Notes under the pieces: model-generated
Databases searched by the model: none
Told to the model about the DNA's origin: nothing
What the model saw: the letters and a program-made list of their open reading frames with translations, nothing else
Position numbers and translations under genes: made by a program
Shown: piece after piece, positions 1 through 11,949 of the stretch
Layout: each line of letters opens with the position of its first letter
Numbering within the stretch: the stretch's first letter is position 1
Assembly (NCBI GenBank): GCA_000708835.1
Contig: DF237222.1
Coordinates: forward strand, 52,564-116,563
Reading direction: 5' to 3'
DNA from: Klebsormidium nitens
Lineage: Eukaryota > Streptophyta > Klebsormidiophyceae > Klebsormidiales > Klebsormidiaceae
DNA: 64,000 nt

Positions 1-300
1 GGTATTCAGAAGGTGAGGAAGACAGCCGCTATCAAGAACTGCCCTGACGCCAGAGTCTATCCCGCACGCGAAGCTGCCGACCGCCGCTGCAGATTGGACG
101 AGGAGATTCGTCTCTGTGTCACTGGCAAGAATCTCAGCAACTCGGGGGACAGCGCCTAGCTTGATGTAGCAAAGCTTCTTCGACCTGTTTCCAATGATCT
201 GGTTCTTGACGTCGCGCAGCGCTTTCAGGCGCGCAGAGGTGTCCCCAGAGGACAGGTTTTCAACAATATCCTCCGGCCGAGAGCGAGCTGAGGCAGGCAT
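1..300 (-). CDS. ARMC8: ARMC8-like armadillo-repeat protein (CTLH/GID complex), 5' part only
   Basis: The first 100 codons read from an ATG at 300-298 and stay open to the window edge, so the gene continues to the left. The stretch ALRDVKNQIIGNRSKK, followed by YIKLGAVPRVAEIL, matches the conserved N-terminus of ARMC8, the counterpart of yeast Gid5. In that family the armadillo repeats form the scaffold of the CTLH/GID E3 ubiquitin ligase; this role is family knowledge, not visible here. The first armadillo helices are recognisable at about residues 20-60. No intron is seen in the visible part. The gene is head-to-head with dihydroorotase, with 1.1 kb between start codons. Confidence 0.88.
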   Translation of the reverse strand, partial: MPASARSRPEDIVENLSSGDTSARLKALRDVKNQIIGNRSKKLCYIKLGAVPRVAEILASDTETNLLVQSAAAVGSFACGIDSGVRAVLDSGCLPHLLNT

Positions 301-1416
301 CTTCTCTGCTGACGAGTCCAAGCCTGGGAGCAAGGCAATTCTCCTGACCTCCGGCTAGCTCAGGCTTTGCCTCGGCTCAGCTTCGCGCTCCAAGCATGCG
401 CCCTTGAAGTTGCAGGTAAAAGCTAGCTCAAAAGTTTCTTGCGAGTACTAAGAATCAGATTCTCTGCAACCTGGCTTTCTGTCTGGGGATCCCCAGTGGT
501 CGAATACCGATTATATCTAGAATGTTATACCAAACCATATATTGAGACGTGTGCTTGCTGAATTTGGAGCTAGCCTAAATTCCCTCTTATCTGGTGTCCA
601 AGTATGACAAATTTCAGGAAGGAGATTGTTCAATGAGCTGCTGAGAGAATATATCACGCATCTGTCCTCGTATGAACGTCAGCAGACATGGAAGTCCCAA
701 AATTGGTGATTTATCAGCTCACAAAGAAGCAGTCGTGACTGATGGTGGTGTTGGTGCGCCTTTCTTGCAGCAAGCTTTGCCAATGGGTGGCACCAGCATT
801 TGAGTTTCATTTAAGGCAATCCCCCTTTCTTACAGCTAAGAGGCCTAAGAACTGCGTGCCTCAAAGCATAAGAGTCTGCGCCGTTTTTCGATCCCAAGTT
901 TGGCGCCGTTTATACTAAGTATGTGATCAAGAGTTGAAGATGGTGTTCCCAGCAGTACAATCTACCAACATTTCTCGGTCCTCACAAGGGGGACACTCGA
1001 TCAGCCAACTCTGCGGTTCGTCTCAAGCGAAAGACAACATGAACCTCGCTAAAGTCTCGCAGGTTGGTGGTTTTTCTTCACATAGCTCGCTTCTTCAGCG
1101 CATATTGACACATGAATCCTGTGCAATACTGTTCAGCATTGCCTGATCAGCAGCTATGAAGAAAGTTTCGACGAAGCCCCACAACCTTGAGGGTGCTGAG
1201 CCCCTCATTCTGAGCCGATAGGATAGGTCACATGCGCTCTGCCCTAAGATTTGCTAAAAGCTTCTCTTTTGAAATTGTTTATGTAGAGGGAAAGAGAACT
1301 CAGATACTTTGAAACAGGAGTTTTAGGTGCTCCTGCTCCCATGCTGTCTTTTTGCAACAGTCATTCTCCTCTTCATCTGGTGCCTCCAACCATCTTCAAC
1401 AAAAGTTCCTCTCTTA
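301..1416. promoter_or_regulatory. Shared upstream region of ARMC8 (-) and dihydroorotase (+)
   Basis: This 1.1-kb stretch lies between two divergent start codons and must hold both promoters and 5' UTRs. It has no convincing open frame and no repeat that I can see. No specific promoter element is claimed. The dihydroorotase frame is open upstream to a GTG at 1327, so an earlier non-ATG start or a 5' UTR intron ending near 1420 cannot be excluded. Confidence 0.45.
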
Positions 1417-4400
1417 ATGCAGGTCCAGTCAGCCAGCAAATGCCTCCACCAAGTGTTGCGTCTCGCCACTCTACAACGAGCCAACCTCAGAAGTCTCACG
1501 GTTCGGGCATCGGTGGCAGCTCCAGAGAGGAGACAAGAGTCAGTATCAAAGCAGTCTCCAGAAAGTCTGACCATAACCCAGCCCGATGACTGGCACCTCC
1601 ACTTGAGAGACGGGCCCGCCATGCAGTCGTGTGTGCAGCACTCTGCGGCGCAGTTTGGGCGGGCCATCATCATGCCAAACCTGAAACCCCCGGTCGTCAG
1701 CACAGGTAGGAAGCATTAGAGTCCCTATGTTCTGAGCTGGGAAGTCATCGGAATTTATTGACAATGCTACGAATTATCTGCTAGTTACCCTTGAGACGAA
1801 TTGACGCTCCAGAAAATGACTGATGAGCCCGGGGTGCTCAGTATTTGCGCTTTGAAATAGGGAAAACTGGAGCTGAAAGGCTTGTGTCCGGAAGCTGATG
1901 AGGGTGCTGGTTTCTGTCTTATGGAATTGGAAGTCACGTGAAGCTTTTCAAAGATTTGGTATTCTGATCTCCTCGCAGAAAAGCGTCACTTTGGTCCGGA
2001 ATCGGACTCGTGCGATTTCTACTTGTCGGACCGCTTGCGGTCTGGATACAACCAGGCTCCTCAGTAAAGAAGCCTTGAAAAAAGATCTGTAGAAGGTCCT
2101 TGCCCTCAGAGTTCGTAAGTTTGCAAGACTCGATAAGATAATCGATATGGCCTCTTCCAATATCTCTTCTAAAACGATTGCCACCGGTCAGAAAAGATAC
2201 TCGATCTGAGATTGACCTAATTCGCATGCGCTCTTACAGAGGACGCCATCCAGTACCGCCAGCGCATCCTGAGCGCGCTCCCAAAGGACACCCCTTTCCA
2301 GCCGCTGATGACCCTCTACCTGACCGACAAAACGACTGCCGACGAGATCCGGAAAGCAAAGGAGAGCGGGATCGTGTACGCGGTTAAGCTGTACCCCGCG
2401 GGCGCTACGACGAACTCTGCGGCGGGGGTTACGAGCCTCGACAAATGCATGGCGGCGTTAGAGGCGATGGTGGAACACGGTCTTCCGCTGCTGGTGAGTA
2501 GGATCGCAGAGCTTTTGTGACGACAAAGAAGAACTGCGGCCTATTTGCAGTGGCTTTATGCCGCTGATGTCGAGCGATTTTGCAAGGAGGTTACGCTCTG
2601 AGCTTTGAATCAAGCATCGTACTCAACTGGTGTAAGTAGTTTATCTTTCGACATTCCAAAAATGAGCGTATCAGTTGTACATGCATCAATGCCATGCTTC
2701 TCCAGAAGGAACGCATAACTAAATCGCAACACGAACTCAGTCAAGTTTCAAAGCCACTCCGAATCATCCGAACCGTTCTGGACCTGAGGAGAAAGCATCG
2801 TTGCTTTGAGCGCATTCTTCTCGATCGTGGCTCCCCTCCTTTTGACCACACACTCTGAAATCAATTCATCCTTGTGAGATGGAATATATTTGAAGTCTTC
2901 TTGTGGCCTCGCCAGTGCATGGCTGCATCAACGAGCCGCTCGTCAACAGCGACGACTAAAATGCTTCTGTTTCAGTAATAGGTCTTTGCTTTTGTGGGGC
3001 AACTGCAGTCATTGCAAACTTTCCGATTCCATGCTGCAAAATATTCGAATACAGAAAACAGCCTAGCGCTTAGGTCTCCGCTTCAGCTACAAGCGGCATA
3101 AGGCGGACCTTCCTGCCAACATCTTCGATCGCAAGTCCCTCTTCCCAGAGCCTGATCGAATCCGTTTGAGGACAGAGACAATTACTGATGCACTGGGATG
3201 CCTACCGTTCGAGAAGGTTTGCAATAGCTTCGTGAAAGCCCACCTCAGGTGCATGGCGAAGTCACCGGCCCTTACCACAATTGTCACCCATGAGCGCTTT
3301 TCTTTGGACCGCCTTCATCACTCCCTCTGCACTCAACAACTTTTCAGGTTTGGAACTTTTACTTTGAGACGCCAACCCTCGCATACCTCGTTCAAAGCCG
3401 AGCGTTCGATAACCTCATCAGAAGCTAATCGACTAGGACCCATCGACTTCAGTGATTGACCTCACTACTGAACTGCCAACGTCGTTCTTCCGTCTGAATT
3501 ACCCTTTTGGCCTCACAAAAAGACTGAACTTTTTCCAGGTATGTGGGGAAGTCACCGACCCTTCGGTCACATCTTCGTTCGCAAGCGCCTCTTTCCGGAC
3601 CGCCTCCGTGACCTTCCTCCGCAATCGGTATACAATACACTCTTACCGATGCCATTTTTTGAAAGGCCGACTTTTTGAAAGTGTTCGTCAAAGTTTGTGG
3701 ACCCCCCTCCTTATCCAGGAAGGTACCTTTTTCAGGTACATGGGAAGGTCACTGACCCTTCCGTCGACATCTACGGCCGCAAGCGCCTCTTTGGACCGCT
3801 TTCATCACCATCTTCGCACTTTTAATGATTGCAGATTCATACGGTACACTGACGCCAAAGCTGAGACGCCGACTTCGTTAAAATACTTTCTCAAATCCCC
3901 TTTTTCGAGGTACATGGCGAGGTCATCGACCCTTCCGTCGACATCTTCGACCGCGAGCGCCTCTTTCTCGACCGTTGTCATCACCCTCTTCGCACACAAT
4001 AAAATCGCAGTCTCATAAATATACCGACGCCATATTCGAGACGCCGACTTCGTGAAAATCTCTTCCCCTCCGCAGGTACATGGCGAAGTAACCGATCCTT
4101 CCGTCGACATCTTCGACCGGGAGCGCCTCTTTTTGGACCGCGTCCTCGCCCCCCTGCTCGCCCGCCTACCCGACCTCCGTTGCGTCGTCGAGCACGCGAC
4201 CACCAAGGAAGCCGTCGAATTTGTTCGCTCCCAGGACGCAACTAGAGTGGGCGCGACCGTGACGCCGCAGCACTTGCTGCTGAACCGCAACGCGCTCTTC
4301 CAGGGGGGCGTTCGCCCGCACCACTTCTGCCTACCCATCCTGAAGCGGGAAGAGCACCGTGAGCGAATCGTTTCGTCATTCAGTTTGCTTTTGCGCTTGT

Positions 4401-5874
4401 TGTTTGGGGCTTCTCATCCAGTGTGGGCGTTTCGCTGCTCTTTCATCCAACTGTCCTCAAGCGGGAGGAGCACTGGCAGCTTTCGTGCTCCTCTGCAAGT
4501 CCTCCGCTTTCACCCACTGCCCACTCTGAGACTTGAAAGCTCAGAGCAGCTTTTAGGAGAAGAGAAGAGCCCTTGACGAGCAGAATTGTCAGAAAGCATT
4601 TTTCCGACATTCTTTCCGACAGTGCAGAGCTGTGCCGTGCTTTTCGGGGCAATCTTTTGTCTCGTCGCCGTTCGCTGTCTCGCTCTTTTGTAAACGGGAG
4701 CACCATGAGAAGCCATCCAACGCTTCTTGGTGAGTTTCTACCCTTTCTGGCCCCTTTTCCGCCGTCTTGCAAATCATCGTTGTTTCCTGCCGCTTGTGCC
4801 GACGCGTGCTGACGTGTGCTTACGTGTGCAGGGGAGGCCCTCCTCGGTGCGGTCACCTCGGGCAGCCCGCAATTCTTCCTGGGCACCGACAGCGCGCCGC
4901 ACGAGCGCGGCACCAAAGAGGCGCCCTGCGGTTGCGCGGGCTGCTTCTCCGCACACGCAGCGCTGGAGTTGTATGCTACCGCCTTCGAGGAGGTGGGTTC
5001 GACTAACCGAAATTGACACATGGAGAGCGGTGAAGAAAGTTTTGCGAATGATATGTAGATTTGATATCGTTGTAAGGGCTGTGAACAGATTGTGATTGCT
5101 TATACTATATTACCCAGGGGTCCTGTCCGGGAGCAGAGCGTCCCTTTTTCCCTGTCTTCACTTTCTTCCTTCCAGGATATTGTCAACTTCTCTTGAATCT
5201 TTGTGGCTTTTGTTCCTGGAATTGTGTCACTCGGCTCTGTAGCCCAATCCATCGCTGCAGTGGAGGCGATTGGACACGCTTGAGCTCTACGTACTGATTC
5301 AATGTAGCTACTCATTTTTGCCTCTTCGTGGTTTTCTCCTGATACCTGGGTCCTGAGGAAGCGTGAGGGTCGAGGAAGCTCCTTAGTCCGGTTTTCAATT
5401 TTCAGATCTGAACCAAAAGGAACATGTCAGCACGAAAAGCTATCATTGACACGCTGCGTGGTGCCAAGCCGTGTGATTTGCTACAAACCAGGTGCTGCGG
5501 CCGACTCCTCTCGCAGACAACGGCCTTTCCGAACACCGGCTCTTTTATTGTCGATGGCGTATGCCTTCCCCTTGGAACGCGCATGTCAGTCTTTCAACCC
5601 ATTTTGTACATGCGGTTCTGAGACTTTTTCCAAGAGCGTTTCAACCCAGTTCTCATCCGCTGTCCGTCTGTTGCAGGTCGGCGCTCTCGACAAGCTCGAG
5701 GGCTTTGCGTCCTTCTTCGGCCCGGACTTTTACCGCCTTCCCCGAAATAGCAAAAAGGTCACACTTAGGAGGCAAACTTGGACAGTGCCGGATGAGTATC
5801 CGTTTGCCACTGGCACGGTGGTTCCGCTGTTTGCAGGCCGAGAACTTGGCTGGTCTCTGCAACAAAGTACTTGA
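1417..5874 (+). CDS. PYR4: Dihydroorotase, type II (PyrC/plant PYR4), organelle-targeted
   Basis: Five exons join in frame: 1417-1705, 2240-2493, 4076-4358, 4832-4992, 5677-5874, giving 394 residues (plant enzymes are about 380). The enzyme interconverts carbamoyl aspartate and dihydroorotate in de novo pyrimidine synthesis. Residues 1-50 are rich in Ser, Arg and Ala with few acids, like a transit peptide. The metal-binding HxH lies in [10 protein letters not shown] (His60, His62). The carboxylated lysine is Lys146 in YAVKLYPAG, the metal histidine is His183 at the start of exon 3, and the catalytic Asp295 is in LGTDSAPH. All are intact. The start is the first ATG before the transit-like region. 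Intron 2 (1582 bp) is filled with decayed copies of the start of exon 3, and intron 3 has at least one copy of its end. Confidence 0.95.
3092..3995 (+). repeat. Five decaying tandem copies of the exon 3 start, dihydroorotase intron 2
   Basis: The string around CCTTCCGTCGACATCTTCGA, which lies 21 bp inside the real exon (4097), recurs with growing divergence at about 3931, 3757, 3560, 3270 and 3108. Spacings are 166, 174, 197, 290 and 162 bp. The copies also share intronic sequence upstream, such as GAGACGCCGACTTCGT, so the unit is roughly 80 bp of intron end plus 80 bp of exon start. Most copies keep AG|GT at the junction. The copy at 3910 is closest to the exon. The one at 3108 is barely recognisable. 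Frames are broken by stops or shifts. Confidence 0.9.
4446..4480 (+). repeat. Copy of the exon 3 donor edge, dihydroorotase intron 3
   Basis: CCTCAAGCGGGAGGAGCACT resembles the end of exon 3 (CCTGAAGCGGGAAGAGCACC, ending 4358), shifted by 116 bp. The GT of the donor is lost (GG). A weaker match, AACGGGAGCACC, lies near 4693-4704, about twice that distance away. Confidence 0.6.
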
Positions 5875-6874
5875 CCTTACGTGCTTCCGGCACGCGAGCA
5901 TCCTTGTATTTGTGCGTCCGTGACTGGCCCTGAAATACGTCTTATGCATGAGAAGCCTTGAGGCCAGCCGGGCCCTCGCTGCCGCAAACACATGCCTCGC
6001 TGCCTTGATCAAATCGGCATCATGATTGTGTCTCCCATTTCGAGTTTGTCGAACAGGCACATGCACGCCTAACCTTGATCGAATGTCGTGCCACAAGGCG
6101 TCGCTGCTGCATGCAGCCTCGTAACGTCCGTAACCTAATGCAAGCAAACCGGATGCCACCAAACATTGCAACGACTATGAGCCTTCATCAAACTATAGCA
6201 TGCAATCCTGTCTAATCCACCCCCCTAGCCGATGAATGTTGACCACATTGACGAATGTGGACAACAGCCGTCAATCTGGTAAACATAGACACATAGAAAC
6301 TCGATGATTTGCGTCACTGATATTGTCACGAACACGCGTGAAGTGGTTGAGATTTCAGTTACTGCTTTCAGAACAACCGCGCGACTTCGTTGAACGTACT
6401 GAGCAGCGGTTTTCTCAGGAGAAGCGTTTACAGATACTGACACCGCTGTACTTAGAATCCAACATCTCGAAGCAACAAAACGCGATTCAATATAAGCCAT
6501 AATAATGCGAGGATCAATCAGTGTTCATATCTGCAGTGTTTGTCGTGCCTACGTATGTGCACATTGATTATCTTTAAATCGGTCACATGTCTAGTTTACC
6601 GGAGGGAAACTGATGCTTCCTTCTTGCCCCGTCCCTATGCGTTAGTAATGTTCCACCGGGTCAGCTCCAGCTTTCTCATAAGACAACGCAATGCTTTCTG
6701 CATGCAAGTGTTTATTAAAGCCGTCATGGTTTTCTGGCAACACCTTCGGTGTCCCAACCTAAAACTTTCTATGGACTCGAAGTCAACACTTTCTTCGTAA
6801 GGTTTCGCCTTTAAGAACCTGAAAGATTGCAAAACTTTGACGGCTGTTTATGTATGTACGATCCTACACGCACC
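5875..6874. other. Convergent intergenic region
   Basis: This 1-kb stretch lies between the stops of dihydroorotase (+) and the galactinol synthase-like gene (-). It should hold both 3' UTRs. The short open frames have no protein-like composition, and I see no repeat. Confidence 0.5.
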
Positions 6875-9779
6875 CTAAGCTACAACACGCACACCCCCTA
6901 CAGTTGAACGGCTCATCAGCGGTCGCTCTGCTGCTACGACTGCTTTAAGGGTGGCGGAATTCGGTGAGACTGCCCCCAAGGGTGTCGTCGTATCCGTTCC
7001 GTAGATCTCGTGCCACTTCTTGGCAAGTTCCTGGACGGCTGGGTGGTCCATGTTGGGCTTACTGGGGTCGAAGCGCCAAGGCTTGGAACCGGCAACGCAG
7101 TAGTGAACCATCTGCAGGGAGAAGAGCATTGCCATGTCAGTCCGGAACTCAGTAAAACTCAAACATCGAAATGGCAGAAACCTTCGCTTCGACCATACAC
7201 TGTTCAGAAGATCCGCGAGCTCAAAACTTTGAGCTTTACTATCAATGAAAGAGCTGCAGGCTCGATAAAATGTTGGAAAATTCTGCTCGCGAATGTCCTC
7301 AGCAATTGCTGGTAGGAAGAATATCACACTCGCTACATCAGCAACGCCTACGGTTGCAGTTGGACCATTCCTTGAGAGCATAAGAAGCTGGGGGAGTAAG
7401 TACATTTTGAACACGCTGCCGAGCATGAGGTCGACAGTATAAGACTTCTGGCTTGCAGCAATGCGAAGACCAGCCAGTAACGTCTTGAATGCAGCCAGCC
7501 TGAATTGCCTGTTGTGTGCTCGAAAAGGATGTGCAAACTGCTTACCTCAGCAGTCTCCACGGAGACCTTGGTGGGGTGGTTCCAAAAGTTGCAAAGCATC
7601 AGGTTGTTTGCCAGCGGAAGGATCCTGCAAGATCACGTATCGGGTCTTGAGATAGAGTCTCAGAGCACCTAGAGTCTAAGATTCAAGTGACTCCAGCTCA
7701 CATTGTGTCAAATATGTGGCACTACAATTTTGATACTGCTCCTCGGATCACAAAGCCTGTAAGAGACGTCCACGAGAGGGACATCTCTAGATGGCATGCA
7801 TCATGACACTTCAAGGACAGGTTTAGCTCTGAACGGAAACCCTTGTCCAATCTAAATGACTTCCCAGCGTTCAGTCCAACATTCCATATCCGCGCGTCTA
7901 ACACAGAATCCGGCCCTGTGACAGGAGCATAAACAAAGTCCAACGTTACTCACTTGATGCGGCCCTCGAAATAGTGGTTCAAGTAGTCCTGCTCTGCCAG
8001 GCCCGTCGGTGGGAACTCCCACAGCTTTGCGACCAAGTCCTTGGCAACTTTCTGATTGGGCATGAGCATGAAGAAGCCGGCGTTGATGTAGGGCGCTGGA
8101 ACGGGCTTCCCATCAGGGAAGGTCCAGGGAGCACGTGAAGGCTCGATCTGGCAGTACTTGGTGTTGCAGAGGCGGTAGTGGAACTTGTAGCCCTCGCACG
8201 TGCAGTCTTGGACACCTGACAGAGACAGAGATGGGAACCTTCAGTGACTGAGTGGAATGATGGGGACTTTAGAGAGGGACTTGACTTCAGAGATGGATTT
8301 ACTGCAGATTTGTCCGAAATTCTACATGCAAAGTTGCTGCTCTGTGTTGGGTAACTTGACGTGTGGCTACAAGCGCGTCTGATCTGGCAGCTTCCGCAAT
8401 CCCTCAATCTGCGCTGGATACGACCTGAGGCCAAATACAACCAAAGATCAGAGATGGTTGTTCAGATTCTGCGACACGGAATAGTGTATGGAGGCGCGAA
8501 ACCTGTTGGCCAGCTAAGTAGGACGCATCTGCAAAGCGTGGGAGAGTCAGTCGGGCAGAGAATGTCATACCTGCAATCTCAGAAGGGCTGTCAATCAGAT
8601 CGAACAGGTGATCACGATTCTTGAGCACAATGGTATCTGCATCCAAGTAACAGAGCTTGGTAAACTCTGTGAGCTCCCAGAAGCGCAGCTTCTTATACTG
8701 CGTGATGTAGTATGGCTGCAGATACTTGTCAGGTGTGTAGCTCTCAGGTAGCGCCACGTCCTGCAGACAAAGGACAATTAACATCCAATTCAGGCTTCAT
8801 ATAATTCACCTGTTCCTCAACAAATCCATTTGGTTGTTGTTCAAAACAATCATTTCGTCACTGAGTGCCGCAGGCTGCTCCTTCTTAAAACTTTGATTTG
8901 CTTCTGAAAGCACAGCTGCATCAATCAAACACTTTGTTCTACCATGAGATCTGCTACTCTACAAGGTAGATGTCGTATATTCCCAGGGTAGAACAAAAAG
9001 AAAGAAGAAGATGAAGATGAACAAAAAGAAAGAGAAAGAAACAACTAAAGAACATTCTGGTTGCCTCTCAAATGAATAAACAAACACCTGAAAAGAATCT
9101 GGTTGCCTCTCAAATGGGGAAACACACCACTGAATGAAGATATGTAGACAATGTACCTAGACAATGTCTTTCTTTGAGAAAGAAAGCAGCCAAGGATCAC
9201 ACCCCGTCGAGTGGTCAGATACTACACAGATCTGTAACTTACATCTCGGTACAGCGACTCTCTGTTCCCTCAGGAATTCAGGCCTATCAGCCATATGCAA
9301 CCCTCAAGACAGCAATGTTTGCTGTCCATGATAGTGGACCTGGCAAACAAAGATCGTCAGGCAACCACCTCATCAAGCTGAGGCAACCGATTACTGTGTT
9401 GTCTGGCCCAGGCTGAGTGATCAGACACCTGAACAAACAATTGTGTCACACACGGAATCTAGAGGGTTGTAAACCAGACTAGAGCATTTGCAGTGTTCTT
9501 GAACTACTTCCAAACAGTTGACAACTTTCTCCTCACCTCAATCTCGCGAATAAGGCAACCATGGGACGACAGCAGCGTCCTCAGCTTCACTGGCACCTCC
9601 TTTGTGACTGCAACCACCAGGGGGTACCTGCTCCCTACCAGCTGCAGGCTCTTGTGCAGAGCCAGGGCTCCTTTCCAGTAATCAGACCCGTCCACCAGGA
9701 AAGTGAGGTAGGCATACCGCGGTTTGGGCTTGGTGATCAGGGAGTCACTTACACTGCAGTACCTGCGCGCAGGAGACAT
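6875..9779 (-). CDS. GolS: Galactinol synthase-like glycosyltransferase (GT8)
   Basis: Five exons on the minus strand: 9779-9537, 8760-8571, 8215-7954, 7624-7546, 7111-6875, giving 336 residues, the usual galactinol synthase length. The family transfers galactose from UDP-galactose to myo-inositol, the first committed step of raffinose-family oligosaccharides. Seen here are YLTFLVDGSDYWKGALAL near the N-terminus, the metal/UDP-binding DxD in CYLDADTIVL (Asp121, Asp123), INAGFFMLMP, GLAEQDYLNHYF and the C-terminal HYCVAGSKPWRF. The C-terminal extension after the last motif is not conserved with plant enzymes that I know. A close GT8 relative such as a glycogenin-like enzyme is the main alternative, but HYCAAGSKPW-type motifs favour galactinol synthase. 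The start is the first ATG with an acceptor-free 5' side; an upstream exon is possible. Confidence 0.85.
8985..9118. repeat. Purine-rich tract and 42-bp direct repeat in an intron
   Basis: The region 8985-9050 is almost pure A/G (AAAGAAGAAGATGAAG type). It is followed by two copies of TCTGGTTGCCTCTCAAATG at 9056 and 9098. It lies in intron 1 of the galactinol synthase-like gene. This is a local duplication with no junction sequence in it. Confidence 0.8.
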
Positions 9780-11949
9780 TCTCGCGGCTGCGCTGGTTTG
9801 CAAGCTTGCGCCTTTGGTGGTGGAAGGGTGCGCAGGAGACAATGCTGAGCGCTGAGCGTGATTGTGATAAGCAGGATCGGTGAACGCTTGTAAGCTGACT
9901 GTCTGATGGAATGGAATGCTGTGGTTTGAGGCTATAAGTCTTATGTTCGCAAAAGCGAGTGAGGTGCTTTCGGCTTTCCTCACCAATCAAGGCCTGGACT
10001 TTAGGCCCCAGCATGTGCAGGTATACTTACTACATATACAATACAATATATCAGTCGTCCACGCTTTAATCAAGTGTTTCCACACGGACATGCTCGAGAA
10101 GTCGGAACTGTGAGATCCCAAGATCCTCTCTCAGTCTGTGAGGCTTTCAAAACGCGACAGCTCAGCTTGAGGCCGAGAAGCATTGCTCGAGAAGCTTCGG
10201 ATGCATGATCCGCAGCTGTCAGAGCCTCTGATTTGGGACGGCTGCGATGCGAGGAGAGTTTCAGCATGCACACCATCCTGCACTGCAAGCACGTGAAAGT
10301 TTGCCCACCAGGATTCATCCTTGCTTCTGAGCCACAAGATCCTCGGAAGTACGCGACCATTTTCATGTGATGAAGCTTGGCCAGGTGGCACGACTCGAGC
10401 CACAAATGCATGCTTCTCGATGTTTTGGTTCGGCCGCGAGGCCTTTCACTGTCAGCCGCCCGATTTTGACCCCGTGTCCAGAGGTATGTGGTGCTAAGTT
10501 ACCGTCGATCTTCCCAAAGAGGCCCTATCAATGGTTCTCCTTTGAAGGGATCCCCCTCATTCCCTCGAGCTTGGAAGGTGGAAAGGTGCGACGCGCGTCC
10601 TCCTTTTGCGCCGAGGGGGCGAAGAGTCCGCTCTGCATCTACGGTACACATACATGCAATCGATTGCCCACTTTCCGGCGGCAGCTACCAGGTCTTTCCG
10701 CTGCATCTATAGTACCCAACCGATGCCCAACTCTTCCATGCAACCCACTATCCAAAAACTCCTCTAGAACTTGATATGGAGATGATGGGCTTTGACTTAT
10801 CGGAACCAATAGATGCTCGCTCAATAGCGTTGACAGCCAGCAATGTCATGCTTGGTAAGGCAGCAGCGGAAGATTCTGACCTGCAACTAGGCGTCAAAAG
10901 GTCATCAACTTGCACATCATGATGGGATGCCGATGGCAAATCAGATATAAGAGTGCAAGCCGCCGAGCCAATACTGTTGCGCGGGACCGTTGCTTTTTCA
11001 AAACCTCCGCCCTTTCTACTAACATTAGAACCTTTGAAAAATGGTCAGACATGGTCCATCAAGCCTGCAGCCAGCAGCCAAAATATCTTTCCAAAAGCTG
11101 CATCCAAATCTTCATGGAAGAGCTTCACATCGTGCGCTCTCATGGGCCGCCTTCTTGTCTCATTTGGACATGATTGTCTGCTTACACATTTGTTGCGTAT
11201 GTGTTTGTAGCTTGCCTGGTTTTCAAATGCTATAGTCTATGCTCGGCCTACCAAATGCTTTTAGTGGTAATCAAGCCGTCAGCATTGCATGATAGAGTAT
11301 CAGACTTCGAATCAGTTGACATGAAGGCATAAATCTGACACCTTTTGATTGATATGGTACAGAATCTACAGCTCTGGCCCATGAACTCTTGCATAATCGT
11401 TCAACCTAACATCTCGCTATCATGTCCATGGAGCCACGTCCTTGAGACCGATAAGGCGTTGACATCCTTTCAGTCCGGTTGCTATCAGATCGGATCACAA
11501 AAGCTACCGTCAATTCCGCATATGCTTGCTTGTATAGCGCCAACATTCAAGCTGCATTTAGATCCTATGCTTGGTGGGAATAGACCGACCTACTAAGGCG
11601 GCTGAGCCACTGTAAGTGTTGTCTATCTGAACATATCGACTGACGTGATTACTTTTAGAAAGGTTCATGTGGTAAAATGCAGACAAAGCTGATGCAACAC
11701 CTCAGTGCTTTGACATGGGAGAACGCTCAAACGAAGCGCCCGACCTTTACTGCTTAATATTCCTATACGGAAACAACATCTGTGCACCTGGGCTTGGGGT
11801 TGGAGCATCTTACTATGTTCAACCTGAGTAGCCGTCCGAAAGCCTTGCCATCAAAGATACCTCCCCTTTACGGTGGCTTTCTAGATATAACGTCATTGCA
11901 TGCGCGCATACTTGCAAGCGGCAGGAGTCTGAGCATACTTTCAGAGAGC
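9780..11949. other. Intergenic, no gene recognised
   Basis: These 2.2 kb lie between the galactinol synthase-like start and the WAV2-like stop, both on the minus strand. They should include the former's promoter and the latter's 3' UTR. Open frames of 60-135 codons exist near 10.1-10.8 kb on both strands, but their compositions look random and I could not join them into a protein. Confidence 0.4.

Noticed and set aside
4989-5010. GGTTCGACTAACC as a tRNA T-loop (box B)
   Set aside because: There is no matching A box or cloverleaf upstream. It lies at the exon 4 donor of dihydroorotase.
10367-10774. 135-codon plus-strand ORF upstream of the galactinol synthase-like gene
   Set aside because: It begins in a probable promoter/UTR region, shows no domain, and overlaps equally long frames on the other strand.
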